From the NCBI GenBank assembly GCA_026387965.1, contig JAPLKR010000138.1, forward strand, positions 1 through 11,262: 11,262 nucleotides of DNA, in the 5' to 3' direction. Below, piece by piece: positions 7,349-11,262 of this stretch. Under the pieces are notes generated by a model, which did not search any database, was not told the DNA's origin, and was given only the letters and a program-made list of their open reading frames with translations. The translations under genes were made by a program, and so were the position numbers. Position 1 is the stretch's first letter, and every line of letters begins with the position of its first letter. The DNA comes from Fusobacteriota bacterium (GTDB taxonomy: Bacteria; Fusobacteriota; Fusobacteriia; JAPLKR01).

Positions 7349-7438
7349 CTACATTTTTGAACTCTCAATTTTTTGAAGTTCATTTTTATAATTTCCAAGC
7401 ATTGAAAAAAAATTAAGCCCTCTAATCATTATTTTCAT
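7349..7438 (-). CDS. Probable 29-residue small protein or leader peptide
   Basis: The minus-strand frame from ATG 7438 to TAG at 7351-7349 encodes a short peptide beginning MKIMIRGLNFFSMLGNYKNE and ending in a Lys/Glu/Ser-rich stretch with a final Met. AAAGGAG ends one base before the first ATG and ten before the second (Met4 at 7429), so the true start is uncertain. Its stop overlaps the ribosome site of the 68-residue gene, eight bases before that start, so the two may be translated together. Tiny size means chance cannot be excluded; the clear Shine-Dalgarno sequence, the promoter upstream and the coupled arrangement favour a real gene. Confidence 0.45.
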   Translation of the reverse strand: MKIMIRGLNFFSMLGNYKNELQKIESSKM

Positions 7439-7480
7439 ACTCCTTTTTTAAGATTAATTGTTTGAAATAATAATCTCTAT

Positions 7481-7523
7481 TTTTTTCACAATAACATTAT
7501 TTTGTATTAATATTGTGAAAAAA
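7481..7523. repeat. 13-bp perfect inverted repeat at the predicted start of small-protein transcription
   Basis: Arms 7481-7493 (TTTTTTCACAATA) and 7511-7523 (its exact complement) flank 17 bases. The right arm overlaps the end of the minus-strand -10 box (7522-7527) and covers the expected start near 7515. It could be an operator for a dimeric repressor or a hairpin at the 5' end of the transcript. Confidence 0.65.
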
Positions 7524-7550
7524 TATAGTGATAGAACTTGAATATAACAA
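7522..7550 (-). promoter_or_regulatory. Promoter for the 29/68-residue small-protein genes
   Basis: On the minus strand TTGTTA (7550-7545) is separated by exactly 17 bases from TATATT (7527-7522). Transcription would start near 7515, leaving a leader of about 75 bases that contains the left arm of the inverted repeat. Confidence 0.6.
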
Positions 7551-7711
7551 CTTTTATAATATGATTTTTTCTCCATGCTATTATTATTTGAAAAATATGA
7601 TAAAATAGAATAGTGCTCTTACAGAAGAACCTTAATAAGAAAATTAAAATCTTTCTTTTATCTCACTTATGATTGATAAAAAGTAAATATAATTCAATCC
7701 TCTTAAAAGGC

Positions 7712-7740
7712 TTGGGCAGTGAAAATCAAAATGATATAAT
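7712..7740 (+). promoter_or_regulatory. Candidate promoter for cysE-cysK
   Basis: TTGGGC (7712-7717) lies exactly 17 bases before a perfect TATAAT (7735-7740). The start would be near 7747, with a leader of about 40 bases before ATG 7789. The short leader leaves no room for a T-box attenuator. Confidence 0.6.
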
Positions 7741-7788
7741 AATAACACTCTATTTAATATAGTTAGTAGAATACTTACAGGAGGATTT

Positions 7789-8604
7789 ATGAACGAAATT
7801 TCAGAAAAATTATTCAACCGCTTTACAAATAAAGAGCATATTGAATACTCAGTAGATAAAGCGCAAACCAACGCCTTTATTGAAAAGGCTCTTCGACTCT
7901 TTTATCCAAATGCTTTTACTTCATACAATCAAGCATATTACCAATATCAAATATTTTTAAAAAATATGCAGAACGAACTCGGCCTTATTCTGAATACCGT
8001 TCTTCCAGCATGTGAAGCAGATAAACTCTCATATGAATTCTTTTATTCACTTGAAAATATTGCGAACAAACTTGATTTGGATGCAAACGCTATAAAAGAG
8101 AGCGACCCCGCGGCGTCTTCGCTTTCTGAAATTATCACTTGCTATCCTGGTTTTTTTACCATTGCAGTCTATCGTATTGCACACTTCTTTTATCAAAATT
8201 CCGTCCCACTTATTCCAAGGCTTTTCTCTGAATACGCACATGAGAAGACGGGGATCGATATTCATCCTGGGGCTAAAATTGGTCAACACTTTTCAATTGA
8301 CCATGGAACAGGTATCGTTATTGGTGAAACTTGCACCATTGGAAATCACGTAAAACTTTACCAGGGTGTAACACTTGGCTCACTTGCTCCAGAACAAAAT
8401 GTAAAGGAAGATGTACGTCACCCAACTATTGAAGATGGTTGTATTATCTATTCTAACGCTACTATTTTAGGTGGCAAAACAGTTATCGGAAAAAATTCAA
8501 TTATTGGTGGAAACTGCTGGATTATAAAATCAATTCCTGATGAAACGCGCGTTTTCCATACAAATACAATACAAAAAAGGAGTATAAATCATGAAAGCAA
8601 ATAA
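7789..8604 (+). CDS. cysE: Serine O-acetyltransferase
   Basis: It transfers acetyl from acetyl-CoA to L-serine, giving O-acetylserine, the first step of cysteine synthesis in the cytoplasm. The 271-residue protein is complete, with an N-terminal helical domain to about residue 150 and a left-handed beta-helix of hexapeptide repeats from about 155 to 255. Conserved residues are Asp106 in DPAAS, His159 in DIHPGAKIG, Asp171-His172 in DHGTGIVIGE, and His211 in VRHPTI, matching the catalytic and serine-binding positions of E. coli CysE. The start is supported by AGGAGG (7779-7784). The tail ends NHESK without the terminal Ile used by many CysE proteins to dock into CysK, so the usual cysteine synthase complex may not form. 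The final 14 bases overlap cysK, a sign of translational coupling. Confidence 0.93.
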   Translation: MNEISEKLFNRFTNKEHIEYSVDKAQTNAFIEKALRLFYPNAFTSYNQAYYQYQIFLKNMQNELGLILNTVLPACEADKLSYEFFYSLENIANKLDLDANAIKESDPAASSLSEIITCYPGFFTIAVYRIAHFFYQNSVPLIPRLFSEYAHEKTGIDIHPGAKIGQHFSIDHGTGIVIGETCTIGNHVKLYQGVTLGSLAPEQNVKEDVRHPTIEDGCIIYSNATILGGKTVIGKNSIIGGNCWIIKSIPDETRVFHTNTIQKRSINHESK

Positions 8605-9505
8605 TATTTTAGAACTTATCGGCAATACCCCTCTGCTTAATATTTCTTCTTTATTTGATAAAGCTAAAGAAAAAAATATTCAAATCTGGATTAAACTAGA
8701 GAAGCAAAACCCTGCAGGCTCTATTAAAGATAGAATTGCACTTGCAATGATTGAACGTGCTGAACAAGAAGGTGTTATTACACAGAGTAGTGAAATTATT
8801 GAACCTACCAGTGGAAATACAGGTATTGGTTTGGCTATGGTATGTGCTACAAAAGGGTACTCCTTGACACTTGTCATGCCTGAGACGATGTCTATAGAGC
8901 GTAGAAAGATTATGGAGCTCTATGGGGCTAAAATTGTACTCTCTCCGGGAGGGCTCGGCATGAAAGGGGCTATTGCACTCGCAGATGAACTGAAATCGAA
9001 AGAAAAGAACTCTTTCATCCCTATGCAATTTGAAAATATGGCAAACCCACAACGGCATTATGACTTAACGGCCAATGAAATATTAGAGGACCTTCCTCAC
9101 ATAGATTACATGGTTTCTGGAGTTGGAACAGGAGGGCACATCTCAGGGATATCTAAAAAAATTAAAGTCCGACTTCCTAACTTAAAAGTATACGCTGTTG
9201 AACCCACTACCTCCGCAGTCCTTTCAGGCAGTTCAAGCGGCCCTCATAAAATACAAGGCATTGGAACTGGCTTTATCCCACAAACCCTTAGTCTTGAAGT
9301 CATTGATTCTATTGTAACCATCTCAAATGAAGAAGCTTTTCACTTTTTTAAGCTCTCTCCTAAACAAATCGGACTCTCTATTGGTATATCGACAGGAGCA
9401 AATCTTGCTGCGATTGAAAAAATTATGGACACACTCATACCAGACTCCATACTTCTAACATTTTGCTACGATTCAGCAGATAAGTACTTTTCACTATTTG
9501 AATAA
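8591..9505 (+). CDS. cysK: Cysteine synthase (O-acetylserine sulfhydrylase)
   Basis: This PLP enzyme condenses O-acetylserine with sulfide to L-cysteine. At 304 residues it is full length. Lys46 in PAGSIKDR is the PLP-binding lysine. PTSGNTGIGLA forms the substrate carboxylate loop. GVGTGGHISG is the PLP phosphate-binding loop, and GISTGANLAA occurs near the C-terminus. The opening NNILELIGNTPLL is typical. An AAGGAG inside the end of cysE lies eight bases before the ATG, and the two genes overlap, so they form one operon. Its stop codon is part of the shared terminator hairpin. CysK and CysM types cannot be separated with certainty by eye, but the partnership with CysE favours CysK. Confidence 0.93.
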   Translation: MKANNILELIGNTPLLNISSLFDKAKEKNIQIWIKLEKQNPAGSIKDRIALAMIERAEQEGVITQSSEIIEPTSGNTGIGLAMVCATKGYSLTLVMPETMSIERRKIMELYGAKIVLSPGGLGMKGAIALADELKSKEKNSFIPMQFENMANPQRHYDLTANEILEDLPHIDYMVSGVGTGGHISGISKKIKVRLPNLKVYAVEPTTSAVLSGSSSGPHKIQGIGTGFIPQTLSLEVIDSIVTISNEEAFHFFKLSPKQIGLSIGISTGANLAAIEKIMDTLIPDSILLTFCYDSADKYFSLFE

Positions 9506-9548
9506 AAGTAAAGAGAGGTTGTATTGCCTCTCTTTACTTTTATTCAAA
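9497..9548. terminator. Bidirectional terminator between cysK and dnaB
   Basis: A perfect 22-bp inverted repeat (9497-9518 and 9527-9548) with an 8-base loop and a GAGAGG/CCTCTC core closest to the loop. A/T-rich outer arms supply T-tracts in both directions. It includes the cysK stop (9503-9505) and ends six bases from the dnaB stop, serving both convergent genes. Confidence 0.9.
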
Positions 9549-9553
9549 AATTC

Positions 9554-10891
9554 TTACTCTTCTCTCGATGTGTAGTCCGTAAATTTCGTATACTCTCCAA
9601 AAAACCTTAGAAATGTCGTTCCAGTTGAACCATTTCGTTGCTTTGCAATAATAGCTTCAGCAAGTCCTTTATGCTCACTTTCAGGGTTATAATACTCATC
9701 ACGATACAAAAACACAACCAGATCTGCATCTTGCTCTATCGCTCCAGATTCTCGAAGATCTGAAAGCATCGGTCTCTTATCGTTTCGGCCTTCTACTCCA
9801 CGTGATAACTGAGAAAGAATAATTACAGGTATTCCAAGCTCTCTTGCCAGTAGTTTTAAGCCTCTCGATATTTCCGAAATCTCTTGCTGACGGTTTCCAC
9901 TGTCGCCCTTTGTTGTTCTCCCACGAATCAGACCAATATAATCAATAACAACTAAATCAAGCTTATTTTCAGCTTTCATTCTTCGACAAATCGTTCTAAT
10001 TTCCATGATCGATACATTGGGGGTATCCGCTATATAAAATGGGGTCTCAGCAAGTCTACCTGTAGAGATTCCAATTCTTCCCCATTCGTCGGGATCCATG
10101 AATCCTTTCTTAATTTTTTGAAGTGGAATTCGTGCATCTGCTGAAAGAAGTCTATTAAATATCTCTTCATTGGCCATCTCTAAACTGAAAAGAAGCACAT
10201 TTTTTTTATATTTTTGTGATGCATTTAGAGCAATATTTAGTGCAAAGGCTGTTTTACCCATAGCAGGACGAGCAGCTATTACAACTAAGTTGGCGGGGTG
10301 CAGACCAGTAGTTTTTTTATCAAACTCAGTAAATCCAGTACCTATTCCAGTTACTTCTCCTTTATTCTCAAATACCTCTTGCAACCTTTTAAGTTCAGTT
10401 TCAATTAAATCCTTAAGGGAAAAAATTTCCTTTTTTTCACGATTTTGTGCAATCTTGAAAATACTATTTTCTGCTTTATCTAATATTTGGTCAACATCTT
10501 CTTGACTATCATAAGCTTCCTCGATAATGGTAGTCCCTGCATCAATAAGACCTCTTAGAATGGATTTTTCTTTAACAATTTTAGCGTAATACTCAATATT
10601 GGCAGCTGTTGGAACCACATCCATAAATTTAAAAATACTCTCTTGGCCACCAATATCGCCCAGTTTACCTACTTTTTCAAGTTGATTAATAATAATAACT
10701 GGATCTACAACTTCTCCTTTTTCAATAAGGGTAATCATTGCTTCAAATATTATTTGATGTATAGGCTTATAAAAATCTCGGCTTCTAATGATATCTGTAA
10801 TTCGATTGATTGCATCAGGTTTTAAAAAAATCGCACCCAGTATGGATTCTTCAGCTTCTATATTGTGTGGCAGTTGTTTCATCTCTCTCAT
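9554..10891 (-). CDS. dnaB: Replicative DNA helicase DnaB
   Basis: This hexameric ATP-driven helicase unwinds DNA at the replication fork and binds primase through its N-terminal domain. The 445 residues are complete, near the usual 440-470. The N-terminal helical domain spans about 1-110 (LPHNIEAEESILGAIF is the standard opening), then a linker helix to about 180, then the RecA-like motor. Walker A is ARPAMGKTA with Lys213, and Walker B is LVVIDYI with Asp317. The late motif SQLSRGVEGR through LRESGAIEQDAD (about 360-390) holds the conserved arginines. The start follows AGGAGG by four bases, and TATAAT lies 22 bases upstream. Being intact and essential, it marks this end of the window as chromosomal core. 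It is convergent with cysK; the usual neighbour rplI is not visible. Confidence 0.97.
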   Translation of the reverse strand: MREMKQLPHNIEAEESILGAIFLKPDAINRITDIIRSRDFYKPIHQIIFEAMITLIEKGEVVDPVIIINQLEKVGKLGDIGGQESIFKFMDVVPTAANIEYYAKIVKEKSILRGLIDAGTTIIEEAYDSQEDVDQILDKAENSIFKIAQNREKKEIFSLKDLIETELKRLQEVFENKGEVTGIGTGFTEFDKKTTGLHPANLVVIAARPAMGKTAFALNIALNASQKYKKNVLLFSLEMANEEIFNRLLSADARIPLQKIKKGFMDPDEWGRIGISTGRLAETPFYIADTPNVSIMEIRTICRRMKAENKLDLVVIDYIGLIRGRTTKGDSGNRQQEISEISRGLKLLARELGIPVIILSQLSRGVEGRNDKRPMLSDLRESGAIEQDADLVVFLYRDEYYNPESEHKGLAEAIIAKQRNGSTGTTFLRFFGEYTKFTDYTSREE

Positions 10892-10913
10892 ATTTCCTCC
10901 TACACTATACTCT

Positions 10914-10919
10914 ATTATA
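10914..10919 (-). promoter_or_regulatory. -10 box for dnaB
   Basis: A perfect TATAAT on the minus strand lies 22 bases before the dnaB start. The -35 region at 17-18 bases spacing is only a T-run from the terminator tail, so the promoter may be weak or factor-dependent. Confidence 0.5.
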
Positions 10920-10935
10920 GCAAATTTTTACAAAT

Positions 10936-10965
10936 AAAAAAACCGTAAGATTTTTCTCACGGTTT
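10936..10965 (-). terminator. Orphan terminator upstream of dnaB
   Basis: On the minus strand an 11-bp stem (10965-10955 with 10950-10940, one G-U pair, CCGT/ACGG core, 4-base loop) runs into a tract of about seven T, partly inside the stem. It would end a transcript entering from the right, yet what now lies there is a plus-strand transposon. Confidence 0.75.
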
Positions 10966-11018
10966 AAAAATAAAAGTGTTAACTCATGTACTCGTTATCT
11001 GGATAGATTATACTAAAC

Positions 11019-11262
11019 TGGACAGTTTTAATAAGACCATGTAAATTAGAACTATAAAAAATGGAGGGCACATGGCCGAAAAACAATAAAAAGAAAGAAA
11101 AGCACGTATACAGAAGAATTTAAGAAACAAATAGTGGAATTATACCAGAGTGGTAAAAAGAAATGCGATATCATACGAGAGTATGAGATATCAGGCTCAT
11201 TAATCCATAACTGGAATAAGCAATTCTCCCAAACAGGTTCTTTTAAAGCTCATGATAATAGA
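11019..11262 (+). mobile_element. Left end of an IS3-family element (continues past window)
   Basis: An OrfA-like frame starts at 11072. Outside it is TGGACAGTTTT at 11019-11029, which could be the terminal repeat, since IS3-family elements commonly begin with TG. The far end and target duplication are outside the window, so the boundary is a guess. Confidence 0.5.
11072..11262 (+). pseudogene. IS3-family transposase OrfA, frameshifted, cut by window edge
   Basis: OrfA supplies the DNA-binding helix-turn-helix part of IS3 transposases. The ATG at 11072 follows GGAGGG but reads MAEKQ and stops at TAA 11087. The next frame, from 11086, gives KRKKSTYTEEFKKQIVELY and continues through SGKKKCDIIREYEISGS to GSFKAHDNR, a typical OrfA of the helix-turn-helix Tnp_1 kind. 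One extra A in the run at 11079-11083 would join the two readings as MAEKTIKRKK. So a one-base loss, or a sequencing error in a homopolymer, breaks the start. No other ATG serves the second frame. The rest, including OrfB, is outside the window. Confidence 0.75.

Larger units (their letters stand above)
7439..7788. other. Divergent intergenic region between the small-protein cluster and cysE
   Basis: About 350 bases without a convincing ORF. It holds the minus-strand promoter (7522-7550) with its inverted repeat, and the plus-strand cysE promoter (7712-7740). A TATAAT at 7555-7560 has no good -35. The stretch 7561-7710 is AT-rich with no stable hairpin or recognisable riboswitch that I could find. 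Confidence 0.6.

Noticed and set aside
7481-7523. Rex operator
   Set aside because: Rex sites have TTGTGA and TCACAA facing inward with a short gap; here the arms face outward and are 17 bases apart.
7561-7788. T-box or other riboswitch before cysE
   Set aside because: No specifier loop, no T-box consensus and no terminator/antiterminator pair; the best promoter leaves only about 40 bases of leader.
8047-8289. 80-residue minus-strand ORF inside cysE
   Set aside because: Shadow of the conserved serine acetyltransferase frame.
8696-9058. 120-residue minus-strand ORF inside cysK
   Set aside because: Antisense shadow of a well-conserved gene; its sequence looks random and it has no ribosome site.
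10170-10505. 111-residue plus-strand ORF inside dnaB
   Set aside because: Antisense to the conserved motor domain of DnaB, no ribosome site, no protein-like motifs.
11061-11123. ATG at 11061 as an alternative transposase start
   Set aside because: Its frame is neither of the two OrfA frames and gives a short, unrelated peptide ending in TAA.

Overview
The window comes from a low-GC, AT-rich bacterium with strong AGGAG/GGAGG ribosome binding sites, TAA stop codons on every intact gene, and standard use of TGG for tryptophan. Gene content and style fit a Firmicutes- or Fusobacteria-like organism, but nothing here fixes the phylum. Both edges are transposon ends: the start of an IS30-family transposase leaves the window on the left, and a frameshifted IS3-family OrfA enters on the right.

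Left to right: (1) the IS30 fragment and its end (1 to about 142), then an AT-rich spacer with a good promoter. (2) A single-gene unit for a GH42 beta-galactosidase (338-2266) closed by a hairpin. (3) A four-gene plus-strand unit (2437-6192): an MtnX-like HAD phosphatase, an sn-glycerol-1-phosphate dehydrogenase (EgsA/AraM-like), a Cof/HAD-IIB phosphatase, and an ACS-type MFS transporter broken by several stops and frameshifts. (4) A minus-strand cluster of small proteins (6278-7438): a secreted or anchored proline-rich protein, two small membrane proteins and a probable 29-residue ORF. A sigma-A-like promoter precedes the cluster, with a 13-bp inverted repeat lying at its predicted transcription start. 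(5) A cysteine biosynthesis operon, cysE-cysK (7789-9505), with overlapping genes. (6) dnaB on the minus strand (9554-10891), convergent with cysK; a 22-bp perfect hairpin that includes the cysK stop codon separates them. (7) An orphan minus-strand terminator upstream of dnaB, then the IS3-type element.

Working together: CysE and CysK make L-cysteine from L-serine and sulfide via O-acetylserine. GH42 hydrolyses beta-galactosides in the cytoplasm. The phosphatase/dehydrogenase/phosphatase/transporter unit looks like a polyol-phosphate or glycerol-1-phosphate pathway whose uptake step has been lost. The least explained parts are that cassette and the small-protein cluster with its promoter hairpin. 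I saw no CRISPR array, tRNA, rRNA or recognisable riboswitch.
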